Source: Branchiostoma floridae (lineage: Eukaryota; Chordata; Leptocardii; Amphioxiformes; Branchiostomatidae). Taken from it: a DNA stretch of 64,000 nt. Positions 35,045 through 47,167 of the stretch are shown in pieces (position 1 is the first letter of the stretch; every line of letters starts with the position of its first letter). The notes beneath the pieces are model-generated. The model did not search any database. It saw only the letters and a program-made list of their open reading frames with translations, and was not told the origin of the DNA. Made by a program: the position numbers and the translations under genes. Location: assembly GCF_000003815.2 (NCBI RefSeq), contig NC_049985.1, positions 2,237,645 to 2,301,644 of the forward strand. Reading direction: 5' to 3'.

Positions 35045-38000
35045 ATGGCGTCTCCAAGACACCATCTAGTTTCCTACAAAGGCTTTGTTGTAGAATTTTG
35101 CGATGAAGTTGAAAATACGACACTGGAAGGAACTGTGATCCAGGCCAGGGTTTTCAAGATGGACAGGACCACAGGCAAGTTTGTACAAGTATGTGTGGTT
35201 GACAGTCCTGAAGTTGGACAGCTTCACATCATAACAGCTAACTGTGTGTGCGAGGAGAGCACCGGATCCATCCTTCCATGCGTTCTTTTCCGTAACTGCA
35301 AAGGAGACTCTGGCTTTCCTTGTGTGTTCCAAGCAGCTTTTCTGACAATGGATGGGGACGATGCAAAACTCGTGACCGGTCCAGGAATGTCAGCATCACA
35401 CCGCATGTGTCACAGCAACGTCCTAAAGACCTTCCAGCTCCTACCGGGACCTCGGATTGCGTATCGTTACCATGGAGACCTATGCGTCGCCTGCGACAAA
35501 CAGAACACAGGAACATTCCAACAGCTGAAGATCGCTACGTCGACCTTCGACCCGCTATGGTGGGGAAAGCTGGGAAGGACACTCGTTGCCATGGGAACGG
35601 AGGCATGCTCAGCATCACCTGATCACCAGATGGAAACCGAAGAGGAGATGGTCACCGACCTTGACCTCATCTGGGGTCACAAGTGGATGTATGTTGCCAT
35701 GGAAACCAAAGATGAAGAGTGGAAGAAAAGGGACGGTAGCGTCTTCATTCCTCATCCGTATGCATGTGTGGCTAGGGCGATATGCCTGTTAGAATACAGA
35801 GTGATTAAACAGACAATAGATGGGGATAATCCAGAGCAGGAGGATGCTGATGTCCATCAATCACGTGTGCTGTTAGCGACCAATCAGGGGCAGCTGGTGG
35901 AGCTGGAGGATGGGGAGGTGAGGAGGATTTGTGAGCTGCCGTTTCAGGACCCGTCTGACGTGCGTGTGGCGTATGTCAGCGGAGGGGAGACAGTCGTTCT
36001 TGTGACGTCACCCACAGGAGGGGTGTGTGCGGTGTGGGGCAGCAGCTTCAAGGTACGGCTCAGATTTTTGCCGTAACATAAAGAAAAAAAGTATAGAAAA
36101 AGATCTGTCTGATCAGATTTAGTTCTCTGTGTATATCTGAGAGTAGATGTCAGCTCTGATACTTGCTCTATGATAACATCAGTTGGAGCAAATAAAATCT
36201 ACTTAAATGGTACCAAGGCTAATCTAAAGTTCAGCCCTAAAAATGACTAGGTATATAGGACAGTAAATTAGAACAGTAAATGTACTTTGGATGGATTAGG
36301 TGTATGATAAGATAAACAGCCTCTGGAAGTACTTTAAACTTAATGATCCAGAATTTATCTGATGTGTGATAGTTGTTCTTTTGCTCCAGCCCGCAGGCCA
36401 CTGGCCATCAGCCCACATGGCCCTGACCGACTATTTCCTGTCCCGTGGGACTCAGCAGGTGCTACTGCTATCTGGGAGTGGGGGAGTCTTTGATGGTTTC
36501 CTTCTCACTGATCTAATGGGCTACAACATTACCGATCAGGTGAACTAGCCGGTGTCTACACAGCTCAACTTTATTTTTGTGATCCCAGTTCCCTTTGATT
36601 AAAGAAATCCTGTAAAGATTGATTTTTCCATTATCATGTCTGATGTTTAATTTCTAGTCCAGTGTTTGAGTGCGGTTTATTCAGATTCTTATATTGCTAT
36701 ATCTTTACCCTTCAATTTTGTTCATCAAGTTGACAGAATGGTCTTACAATATAGTTAAGTAACATTTTTTCAGTCAGAGTGATGATACACAGCAAAATTC
36801 TATCAAATGACGGAATGACATTAGCTATCTAGAATTCTGATGTGTTGTTTGATAAGATATACAATTGTTTAAGTGTTTGTTGTAACTTTTTCCCTGGTAC
36901 CACTAACAGCAGGAGGAAGCTGAGGAGGAGACAGATGTGTCTACTAGTACAGACAGGAGTGTACCCATGCAGTCAGCTGTGCAGGCCTTACAAGCCAGGC
37001 TATATGTAAGGCTACTCCCTATTATGACAGGATATGAAATAAGTCAAACATTGCGACTGTGTATTAAAAAATGTCAATTCGGACCTCATACGGACTTCAC
37101 ATACATTGTTATAGCACCTTTTCCAAGGATTTTAACCTCCTTGCCTTAAATCTTTATGAATACTTAAATCTGGAATACTTTTTTAATGTGTACCTTTTTA
37201 TGTGTGTTAATCACAGGAGAGCCAGGCATCCCTGGAGGAGCTGAGGTCCCTGTCAGCTCAGAAGGACAGAGTGATCCAGCAGACCTGCACAGCTCTGAGA
37301 GCCATGGTGCTACAGAGTGGCCACGTTATGGGGCAGGCCGCTCTACCAGAGGATGTAAGCACTCCCTCCTACATGTATATCCTACCTCGCTATACTTTTG
37401 TTCTGTATGGTATAGACTCACTCACTTAATCACTCTCACTCACTCGCTGACTCACTAAGTTCCTCATGCTTGCTCACTCGCTCACTCATTCATTCACTTA
37501 GAAGTTACTCATACTTACACTCAGACACTAACTCTCTTACTCACCAACTCTCTCAGTAACTCACTTACTCACTCTTACTCTCACACTCACTCACTCTCAG
37601 TAACTCTCTCACTCACTCTCTTACTCACCCACTCTCTCAGTAACTCACACTCACTCTCAGTAACTCTCTCACTCACTCTCTTACTCACCCACTCTCTCAG
37701 TAACTCACACTCTCTCAGTAACTCTCTCACTCACTCTCTTACTCACCCACTCTCTCAGTAACTCACTCACTCATACTCTCACACCCACTCACTCTCTTAC
37801 TCTCACACTTACTCTCACTCTCTCAGTAACTCACTGACTCACTCTCTTCCTCTCACTCTCACTTACAGGTGCCATTGTCATGCTGGATAACACTGAAGGT
37901 TTAGGAGGTGAAATCTTCCATTATGCTGTATGTCCTTCTCTTGCAAGGTTGTCCCCATAGACATCATTCATAGCTTGGGAAAATGACAGCTCAGAGACGA

Positions 38001-40570
38001 CAGTATTCTACCAGTTTCGACTTTAATTTGTCTTTCTCAAGAAATCAAGGTTGTCCCCATAGGTTTCGTCCTTCCTTGTTGCTCCATTGACTAATTACTT
38101 TCCTCTTATTTATTGTGTCCCACTTGCAGCCCTCACTGGTGTGCCTGTACAATGGAAAAGGTTTTCCCCCCAGTCCTGACTTGATGCCCCCCTCCCCACC
38201 TATGTCGGACCCCATCACCGTTGTACGAGTCTGGCAGAGGCTGGTTCTGAACCAGTGGGTGGTCGGGCTGGAGATCAGCAACCAGTCAGACAGGTGGGGA
38301 TCTTAACTTGAAAGTTCATCTGTGTTGGTAGAACTCATTATTGGACTTTAAGTCAAACTATATTGGACTCCAATAGGCAGGGATCTTATGTTCCAATGGG
38401 TCCTTCCTGGTGTGAGTAGTTCAAAACTTACAGACCTATGGCCGCACCTGGGTCAATAACTGTCACCTGAGTTAGTGTCAAATGGCAGCTGCTTTAAGAC
38501 TCTTAAGATTTAGCCCTGCCTATATTAAGCTCCTCGAAATTCAGCCTCTGGCTGCGAGGAGAGAGTAGACAGCCCACCCAATAAGAACAAGCAATGCCCC
38601 TTCATTCTGACACCCCTATGTTAGGGTTAGGGTTAGGGGTAGGGGTAGGGGTAGGGGTAGGGGTAGGGGTAGGGGGTGTGAGAACATCAAGGATTTGGAA
38701 CATATGAGTGTAACTAAATAGGGATCTTGTGGTATCAGCATAGGCTATGCAAAATCTATTTAATGGAAGACATCTGCCCATGCATTGATTTTGACCTGTT
38801 TCTGAGATATTTTCTTTCAAGTGACATGCAACAAGAAATCACAGCTGCATTGACATCCATCTAACTTACCTTAAATCAAACAGTTTTCTCTACTGTTTGA
38901 AATAAACTTTCCCACATACAAATGTATTTTCCTTTTTTCCGCAGAACTTTGCAGGACGTACGCCTTGCCCTTGTTAGACACGAGGGTGCTGAAGCTGGTG
39001 CCATGAAGAGTTCAAGATGGAACAATGATAGCACATCTTCATGTAGAGTTGTTTCAACAATCCCTCCCGCAGTAAAACTAGGCTCAGAGACAAGTCATCA
39101 CTTCCAATCCAAGAAACTAAAACTGGACAAAAGTGTGCAACAAGATGTAACAAAACAGAATACTACACTAGTCTGTGTGTCCCCCATACCCAAGTTTGGT
39201 GCCCGCCCATCCTTACAATGTTCTTTACTCCTATCATGGAGAGAAAAAGAAGGGAGAGGTAAAGACAGTGAAGTGGAGTCCAGCTTTAGAGATTTCTGTC
39301 TGGATGTTGGGCATGTGAAGTTGTCCATTGATGACATTACCAACAGACATCTGACTGTGTTTGCGGGGGATGGCAGCAAGACTGGTAAGATCTCGCCTTT
39401 TTTTTTACCTCTTCAGATTCTGTAATCTTTTTCTGTAATTCAGTTTGTCTTTTGATGTTCTTCAGGACCCATCCTCCATCAATACAGAAATTTGCTGCAG
39501 TGGGAAAAATTCACCCCATTGTCAACAAAAAAATCCTAACTGCAAGACATGAAATTGATGAAAGTGTATATTATAAGCTTGAAATAGACATTTTCAAAAA
39601 TGTGAATTCACACAACATAGTCTCCCAAAACAATTAGTATGACTAGAGACAGCCCTTGTGTACACATAACTATTCTGTCTGTAATGCCTGTGAAATTTAC
39701 AGAGTAGCATAGAGATGACTAGGTTGTATAAACTCTTTCAAAAACATTTTTTTCACAGCTGACTTACAGAAGACAGACCTGCTGGCCCTCGAAGCTGTGC
39801 AGTCAGAAACAAGGTTAAAGGTGAGATGTAGCCATGGCAACCTCAGGCAGCTGCCTCAGATGTTGCAGAGCAAACTGGGATTCCAGGCTATCCCAGGCGC
39901 CCCTGGACTGTTCTGTGAGCGGCAGGGACCGCTGCAGTATGTGAGAGTCACCTGTACTGTCATCAGCAGAGCAGAGGCTGAGCTATCTGTTTGTACAAGG
40001 TGGGAGGATTTTGTAATTATGATAGCATTCATCTAGGTGTATTATTGCAGCCAGTAGGTTCCCAATCTGACTCTGAGTGTTGAGGCTGTTAAAATACAGT
40101 GGAAGGAGAAGGATGGATTCTGCCTACCAACACTGTTCCCTAGACACGGTGGATAACAACCCACTGCTTTTATAGCCTCAAAAGACTTTCGGACAACCTT
40201 ATCACTTGAGTCAGATATACATGTAAATGTCGAATTTTGTTCATCATTATCAGTACATATCCTATAGATGCACGTAGAGGAGCGATTTTGGTTCATTCAT
40301 TGCTTGCCTATGTAACTGCTCAGTTTAAAAGACACTGTGTGAATCACTTTTTTTTCTCTCTCCAGAGACCTGCCCCAGCTGTCTCTTCTACTCCACTCCC
40401 TGTACAGCCTCCTTCCCCGAGGAACAAAAGTCCTCCCTGATCTTCAAGACTCCAACATTAAGGAGGAGGTGGAAAAGTATGTGAAATCTGTGGACACTGA
40501 GCAGCCACACATGGGCAGCAAGCTCAGAACTTTACTACAGTGGGAGGGAGTGGAGAAGGAACAAGAGTGA
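35045..40570 (+). CDS. FANCB: FANCB, Fanconi anaemia core complex subunit
   Basis: In vertebrates FANCB binds FANCL and FAAP100 to form the catalytic module that monoubiquitinates FANCD2/FANCI at DNA crosslinks in the nucleus. Exons: 35045-36052, 36390-36539, 36910-37005, 37217-37354, 38130-38293, 38945-39384, 39759-39999, 40366-40570. All have GT-AG borders and phases join to 813 codons plus TGA, against 859 in human. Exon 1 holds 336 codons of the N-terminal propeller-like half. Family signatures are CELPFQDP (296-303), CAVWGSSF (328-335), DYFLSRGTQQVLLL early in exon 2, and VWQRLVLNQWVVGLEI in exon 5. Exon 4 is a coiled-coil-like helix (SLEELRSLSAQKDRVIQQT). Exon 3 has a tandem CAGCAG acceptor. 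The start follows TTTTTTCACC and is conserved in position. Identity rests on remembered human sequence. Confidence 0.93.
37417..37868. repeat. CTCACT/CTCAGTAACT minisatellite in FANCB intron 4
   Basis: Short CTCACT units grade into a higher-order repeat of about 60 bp built from TCTCAGTAACTC, ACTCACTCTCTTACTC and ACCCACTC. It occupies most of the intron. Confidence 0.85.
38617..38680. repeat. Telomere-like (GGGTTA/GGGGTA)n tract
   Basis: Three GGGTTA units followed by about seven GGGGTA units in FANCB intron 5. Similar tracts occur near 4878 and, shorter, 26588. They are probably part of a dispersed repeat rather than telomere scars. Confidence 0.7.
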
Positions 40571-41135
40571 TGCTTTCATACAGATGACAGGGCCTACAAG
40601 ACGTGTTGCCATCTGGCTGAATGTTTAGATTCATAGAAGTTAAAAGTTGATTTGCCGATGAGTCTGTCAGCTTGAAATGATACTTTTGTCAGTTATATTG
40701 TCAAAGTTCTCTCAATCACCACACAATTTGACAGATCAACTGATGTGCAGAGACCCCTGAGCCCAGCACAATGTGATGGGGTAAGTATTTTTGTGAAAAA
40801 TATGCTTGAGTCTCCTTGTTAATATTGGGGACAGGTACAAATGTACACCTTAAGCCCCTTAACAGGTGTCATCATAATGTAAAAATCTGTGTGGAACTGT
40901 GTCATAAGATGGTTTACTACTTGAATTTTATTGTTTCAATGTTTGTGGCATATACATGTGTAACATAGAAATTTACATTGTCATTTCCCAGAGTGTAACA
41001 TTACTGTCTAAATGTCTTCACTGACAGGTTATATTGGCAAAATATGTACAGGTGTGTTATGTTGTAGACAGTTACTTGGGTTTGGCAAAAAAACTTTTCT
41101 ACATTCAGTGTGCTAGAAAAATAGTACAACTCTAC

Positions 41136-41141
41136 AATAAA
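41136..41141 (+). terminator. Candidate FANCB polyadenylation signal
   Basis: AATAAA, about 570 bases past the stop codon and the clearest such signal in the next kilobase. Confidence 0.45.
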
Positions 41142-42853
41142 TATATTTACTCTCAACAGAAGTCTAGCTTCCTACATGCATCCTCATTGGATAACTTAAG
41201 CATACAGATTTGAGGATCCTTAACTGAGTGCTCTTAATTCCACTCATTAGTGCTTATATTCACAAAAATATAGCATCTACATGTACTACATCATGCTTTG
41301 CATTATACAGTGGCATGGAAATCATGTCGACTTTTGATCAAAATATGCAAGAAAGCCACATTGTTGAAAAGTTTGAAAATTCAACTCCTATTGCAAAATA
41401 TATTGTATTTATGTTTGTGCACTATTTGTACATATCATTCATTTACATATTTGTGCCCATGATAAATGTAAATTTACTATATATTTATCATGTGTAACAA
41501 GACCTTTTCACTTCAATGTTTAGTTGTTACCTCCATGAAAAACGAAGGTATTTTCAAGTGTCTGTTTATGTTTCCAGATATTTGTGGTCAGCATAACTCA
41601 ACAATCTCTGGATGGATTCTGATGGTATTTGGCATGTGGGTAGGTAGGTTTGTTTGTGTGTGCATTTGTGTTTCCAGATATTTGTGGTCAGCATAACTTA
41701 AGAACCCCTGAATGGATTCTGATGCTATTTGGTATGCCGGTAGGTCTTATTTTTGTTTGCACTCTCCACTTTTGTCCCTCTTTATACTTCCACCATTGCT
41801 TTTCAGTTGAACTAGAAACACCTCAATATCAGTTCACCTCAATGAACATACATGTACAGTTTGTCCACCAGTACATCAACATTCAGCATGTAGCCAAATG
41901 TGTCGTCAGTCCACGTATGGCAGTGTTCTTGTCTCACCCCTAACCTGCTGTGTTCAGATGCTGTACATTCCGCATATGGTCAAATTGTCAAAGATCAGCA
42001 GGTAGTCAGTTGCACGCATCTTGTCGCAAAGGAAGATGACTTAAGGACCCATAGACACCTTGAAGGACATTATGACGACTATGTATCAACAGTCAGTAGT
42101 AGACATGTAGAGCTGTCTGGTCACAAAAGACTCCTAGGACTCATAGATACCTTGGAAAATCACCAGTACCATGCATATGGGGAAGAAATTCTCGCATGCA
42201 TGCATGGAAAAGACCTTAACCACCAAAAGATGTTGTTTCTCGTGAAAGTCCTGGCTTTGGGATGTCTCAGATTGTTTTTTTTCAAATCTAAGAGCTCTAG
42301 CATTGAAACTCCTGAGAGTACGATGCCATTGCTAAAGTCCAGGGTGTTCTGAAGCAGATGAGCGCCTCATACAAGGAATTTGTGCTTTTGGAATGTTCCC
42401 CTTAAAGAGTCTTCCAAGTTCTTCAAGCATGATTACAGATGTGAGAAATCAGTCCTTTAGAACCAGAACTTTCTGTTTTGTGAGGCACATTGAAGAATCA
42501 AGTTCGTTTTAAGATGGGAAAACAGATTCCTTCATAATCATATGCAGATGTGTCGTAGCCCTGTTAACTTTTGCTGTCAATATCTTGCTGTGGCTAGATA
42601 TTGAGACCTGGAACGTCTCCAAACATGTTTGTCTTTGTGAGGTTTTTGAGAGCCCAGCAAAATGAGACTATGCTCCTCAGAAACAGATGAGTCTGCCCAA
42701 CGTGTGGTAGCCCTGTTTGCTGCCTCTGCCCGTGTCCTTGAATGTCTTCAAACTTGTCTTTATCAACCTTAAGAGCCCAGCAAGAGGAGTCTATGTCTTC
42801 AGACGCACATGAGGCACCTCCTTAAATAGTCTTTTTCAAGAGATCACAGTCTT
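41142..42853. other. Convergent intergenic region after FANCB
   Basis: A two-copy tandem repeat at about 41560-41750 shares TTTCCAGATATTTGTGGTCA, GCATAACT and TGGATTCTGATG. A 150-codon open frame at 41900-42352 has no recognised family and no clear splice or start context. From about 42350 the sequence consists of diverged copies of the last exon edge of the neighbouring minus-strand gene. Otherwise nothing is seen. Confidence 0.5.
42540..42850 (-). repeat. Tandem copies of the 3' edge of the CNTNAP-type gene's last exon
   Basis: 42668-42735 repeats the end of the last exon and following 3' flank (42848-42920), sharing CAGCGTGTGGTAGCCCTGTT-like sequence and GCC-CTGTTTGCTG. A further diverged unit starts at about 42540 (GTGTCGTAGCCCTGTT). 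Recurring GAGCCCAGCA and TCAAACTTGTCTTT-like blocks mark a unit of roughly 150 bp. Confidence 0.6.
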
Positions 42854-45800
42854 TCAGAAGCATATGAGCCTGCCCAGCGTGTGGTAGCCCTGTTTGCTGT
42901 CTGTGTCCGTGTCGCCGAACCTGAGCTGTGTGACAGGCAGGTGTCTCTTGTGCATGAGCCAGCCGGAGTCCTCCTGCCAGCTGGCCAGCCCAGAGTCGCA
43001 CTTACAAGCTCGGCCTCCGCCACAGGTGCCTGCAAACAATGACAGTTGTACGTTTAAAGCAAACGCAGATTTGTGATCTATTTGGGGAAACCGAATTTTG
43101 CCCAATTTTTCAGACAAACTTTCATGTCGCATTGACAGTGGACCTTAAAAACATTCAATTGATTTGATTCACTCACAAGGGACAGGCTGTCAATAATTTG
43201 GTCATTCTTACTAAGGAAGGTGCTACCAAGAGTTCAGCAAGAGTTAAGATCGAAAGTTTAGACTTATTAAGTTTTATTGCATAAAGATAAATTGGTTTAT
43301 ACACATTCATACACATCATTTCTGTTGTGGAAGGCATCTTCTGAAGTAAAGATAACATTTGCCGTAGATGATAAGTATGTATACGGATTCGTTGTCAAAA
43401 AAGACACCAACTACAATATATTATAAAGCTCTATTTCTGTACACAAAGCAGAGTGCTCGCCAATAATCATTCGCATTTTCGATTTTTACAATATCAATGG
43501 CCATCAAATATGAACTTTCATTCAACATTACCTGCTTCTCCACACGCGCAGTTGTTTGTCCCGGGTTTCCCCCCTCCCCAGTAGTCCTTTCTCCGGCCGT
43601 CAGCTGACAACCACCAGGCGAACCCCGTACTGCCTCTGTGCAGGACCGAGCTCAGGCATTCATACTACAAAGATGAAATATTGCAGGGAATTACTTTGCA
43701 TCACACAAAGGTTCAGTTTTGCTAGGGTGTTCTAATGTTATTAATCTCAAATGGTGAAATGTTCCAAACCAAATGCTATTACCTTAGTAGATTAAAGGCA
43801 GTACAAAGAAGAAAATACGGCTTGAAAGTGGGGTAATATTCAAAAGAGTCAGTTTGATTCTGGAAAAACTGATCTCAGTTAATGTCTTTTACAATATTAC
43901 TCGTATCACACCTTCGCCTGGGTACCATCCTAACCCTTGGCTGGGTTCCGCTTTCCGCTTTTGGGGCATGGTCGGGCCCGGGTCCATTCTAACTCGGAGA
44001 TAAAATAACCCGGGATCTAATCGTAAGCACATCGACAGGTACCCCAAAGTAATCCGGCAGTCCAACGGGACAAATTTGTGGCTTCGGGGTGGGGCTACAG
44101 TCCCAACGACCACAGGGGCAAATGTGACCGTAATATTAAGCAAGCAAAAGGGGAGAGCCAACATACAGTAACTACGGACGACGGTACCCAGACTAATCAA
44201 ACCTTGCTGTTATGTAAACATTTGTGTAATCTCTTAAGCTGGAGACCAAAGGTCCATGTACGATAGAAACAGAAAACACGCCGCCACCGGTACCTTGATG
44301 AACTGCATACATCTCTTGGACCTCCTGATGACGGCCCGGATCTGCTCCAGGGACGTCCAGTAGGTGATGTTGCGGAAGTACGACCCGGGCTCCCCGTAAC
44401 CCTCCACCACCGTGCGGGACTCGCTGTCGTGCCCGAAAGACGACGCGACTAAAAACAATCAATACATAATGTTCACATAACGTTACATGTACGAGGTTAC
44501 ACCTGCGTTTGGTTCAAGTCTTCAGATAACAGTTTCCCTTGCTGGTCTTAAATACTAATATGATTAACATCGTTCGGGCCTCGTTGTCGTGCCCGAAAGA
44601 CGAAGCAACTAAAAACAATCAATACATAATGTTCACATAACGTTACATGTACGAGGTTACACCTGCGTTTGGTTCAAGTCTTCAGATAACAGTTTTCCTT
44701 GCTGGTCTTAAATATGTTTAACATAGTGCGGGCATCGCTGTCGTGCCCGAACGACGACGCAACTGAAAACAAGCAATACATGATATTCACATTCATGTAC
44801 GAGATTACAGATGAGTTTGGTTCAAGTCTTCAGATGACAGGTTTTTATTTTACTCGCAGTTCGTCGACACATTTAGCTAAAATGCCCGAATGTTCAGGAC
44901 ACCGGAAACATTCAATGCACAATAAACCATCATCTCATAGTTCTGAGCACAGATGTGGTCTCATATGAGCTCAATTGGCCTAGAACGGAATGAAATCGTT
45001 AGGATAATAAAATACAACGTCCGTCCCTACCTGCATCTCCGACGCGTTCACACTGCACGGGAGTCGGCGGCACGCCCTGTCCCGGGCCGTCAGGGTCTAT
45101 GGAGTAAATCTCTCCCGAACGGAACTCTTTCCCCAACGTCTCGGAAACTTCTGTGCAGCTGGCAGGAAGAACTGGAAGGGAGTAAATGATTTGATACATC
45201 TTTGGCAGGAATAATTTTCACAATAAATAATTTTACTTTCTTCTGATATCAAATTTCAATTTTGTTAATGTTGAATTTTAATTTTTGTAATGTCGAACGC
45301 CATTTTACTCAAATTTTAAAGTTTGAAATGCCGAATTTCAAATGATGGGCAGTGCAGTTTAAAGCATTACTTCACATGAAATGTAATAATGATCAAAGAT
45401 GTCCACATAAGCACATATTTGCTAATGTTATGTTATCTTGTTCAGCAAAGGGCGTGCCAGTCAATGTGAATAGAACTAAATCTGAATCTGCAAGTGCGTG
45501 GCTTCATAAAACTCAGAGATAGCAAGATTTAAATGAACACTACTGAAAAATGTTTTTGTCTAATACAATTACCGGTATTGACAAGCTTGTTGGAGAAATG
45601 CATACGAATGATGAGGACAGCTTTATTGCATGTCAAGAGCTGAATATTAGCCAAAGGTGATCATAAAATGTAGGAAGGTTGGTCCGTCAAAAATGGATGC
45701 ATGAGAGTCCCCACCATGACATGACTGACAGCCTCCCGATGACGTGTTCCACCCCGGTAAGTCCCTGCCCTGCGCCGATGACGCCGGTTCCCCGAGAATT

Positions 45801-47167
45801 CCCGACAGCTTCTGCTGCAGAATCCGCTGCGACCGCTCCATCTCCGAGTTCCTCAGCCTGAGCCCCTCCACCTCGTCCAGCAGCTCGTCCTGGTCGTGAA
45901 GCTGTCCGTAGAGTTGTTGAAGTTCCTCCCTCAGCTCGCTGGCTGACTTCCCGTCCAGGGCCAACAGGCGCTTCTCTCTGTTTGGGGTTGTGACGCCGGA
46001 ATCGTCTTCGCTGTCGTCTTGGTCCTGTACGTCTCTGGGCCCTATGATGCGCGGTGTGGTCGGGCCATGGTCGGGCTTGGAGGGTTTCTTACCCTTCCGC
46101 AGGGTTTCCATTTCCTGAAAAATATAAAAGTGATCGCATATGAAGTCATTGAACAGGTGAGCTAATCTTTCATTGGTCGTGACAGAAAAAAAATAGACGT
46201 TATGTAACGTATTTATAGATTATCTATCGGGCGAGGTTTTTCTTTCCTTCCTGAGGGTTTCGATTTCCTGTAAAAGAGTAAAAATCATCTCGGACCTGTT
46301 GATCTCAAATTAACTCAATGTTTTGAAATGAATAAATAAATAGATAATTAAGTTGTCCACGGCGTAATGTCCCGTCCTTAGGATTGCTACACTTTCCAGT
46401 AGCGTGAATGCCAGGTGAGCGACAACAGGCGGAAATCGAACTCACGACCATTGGTCCAGAGGCAGGGTCTCTAACCACTGGGCTATGCTCCCAACGTGGT
46501 AGCATGACATTTCGGCGTAAGGGCAGTTTGGCCTCTAGCCGAACAGGACGATTCGGCACTGGATCCAGGAAGACTCGGGTTATAGTTAGGATTAGGGTTG
46601 AGTTAAGGCGTCCTCTTGACAGTCCTAGGGCTGATGCCGCATCGTCCTGATCGAGTAGAGGCCGACCTGTCCACGACCCGAAAGGTCGGACAATCACGAG
46701 ACGCTTATTCCTATTTTCCCCTAACTATCGCAGAGTGGAATTTGTCATCACCAAGCACAGCAAGGGCATCTTCGCTAGATAGTTTTAAAGAACGCTTGAA
46801 GATAGATGGGCAAAAGTTGCGTCTGATAGGTCGTTCAGTGCAAAACAACCAGAAGCTGGCGTGTTATTCAAAAGGTCGGTGCTAGATGACAAAACAAAGA
46901 CGACAGAAAAAGGCCACGTTTATTCCTATCAACTTCTGCTTGGAGAGTAGGTTATAACAGCTATATTGATATAGATACGCGCATATGTACCTTTAGAAGC
47001 GCCTGGTTCTGCTGCTGAAGCCGCTTGACCTCGTCCCACAGCATGTTGGTGGGGCGGCTCTCCAGCGCCAGCACCCGCTGCTCCATGACGTGATGCGTGC
47101 TCTGCAGGAACTCGTTCTGCCGCCGCAGCTGCTGAACCATCTCCTGAACACCCTGCTGGTCCAAGAC
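42854..47167 (-). CDS. Coiled-coil protein with a CNTNAP(CASPR)-type C-terminal domain, 3' part
   Basis: Exons in transcript order: 47167-46991, 46114-45753 (donor tentative), 45158-45031, 44448-44294, 43664-43532, 43029-42854. They sum to 1131 nt, 376 codons plus TGA, in phase throughout. The first two encode heptad-rich helix (EMVQQLRRQNEFL, ELREELQQLYGQL, ERSQRILQQKL) with an acidic, proline-rich stretch between. The last four match the fibrinogen-related segment of contactin-associated proteins: IDPDGPGQG, HDSESRTVVEGYGEPGSYF with an NIT sequon, FAWWLSADGRRKDYWGGG, CACG, CKCDSGLASWQEDSGWL and LPVTQLRFGD. Cysteine spacing follows CASPR. The domain is extracellular in known proteins, so a secreted or type II membrane protein is likely. 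The 5' exons, including any signal or anchor, were not found. No laminin G or EGF modules are present. Confidence 0.8.
44410..44850 (-). repeat. Three tandem copies of an exon acceptor edge in the CNTNAP-type gene
   Basis: Units of about 155-160 bp start near 44410, 44571 and 44724. Each holds the 5' edge of the exon at 44448-44294 (GCTGTCGTGCCCGAA-GACGA), its acceptor and about 110 bp of intron (AATCAATACATAATGTTCAC, GGTTCAAGTCTTCAGATAAC). The first two are nearly identical, so this duplication is recent. Extra units contain the exon start but no full exon. Confidence 0.85.
46240..46290 (-). pseudogene. Short copy of the 46114 exon acceptor edge
   Basis: TTCCTGAGGGTTTCGATTTC here repeats TTCCGCAGGGTTTCCATTTC at the 5' edge of the exon that begins at 46114, with the adjoining intron CTG-AAAA-ATAAAAGT-like sequence. 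Confidence 0.55.
46400..46492 (-). mobile_element. tRNA-derived SINE head
   Basis: On minus, AGCATAGCCCAGTGGTTAGA (box A region) and GTGAGTTCGATTTCC (box B) are spaced as in a tRNA gene, but the acceptor stem does not close. It reads as a tRNA-like SINE head rather than a functional tRNA. Confidence 0.5.
46690..46900 (+). mobile_element. 3' tail of a non-LTR retrotransposon (relic)
   Basis: One frame encodes SYFPLTIAEWNLS followed by SSLDSFKERL. This 'FPRTI-x-WN ... SL-x-x-FK-x-RL' pattern is the usual C-terminus of LINE reverse transcriptases of several clades. Upstream domains are absent. Confidence 0.6.

Noticed and set aside
37417-37868. CRISPR-like array
   Set aside because: The repeat has no unique spacers; it is a CTCACT-derived minisatellite in an intron.
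41900-42352. 150-codon plus-strand open frame
   Set aside because: No recognised domain, no homologous copy in the window, and it overlaps the likely 3' flank of the convergent minus-strand gene. Left as unexplained.
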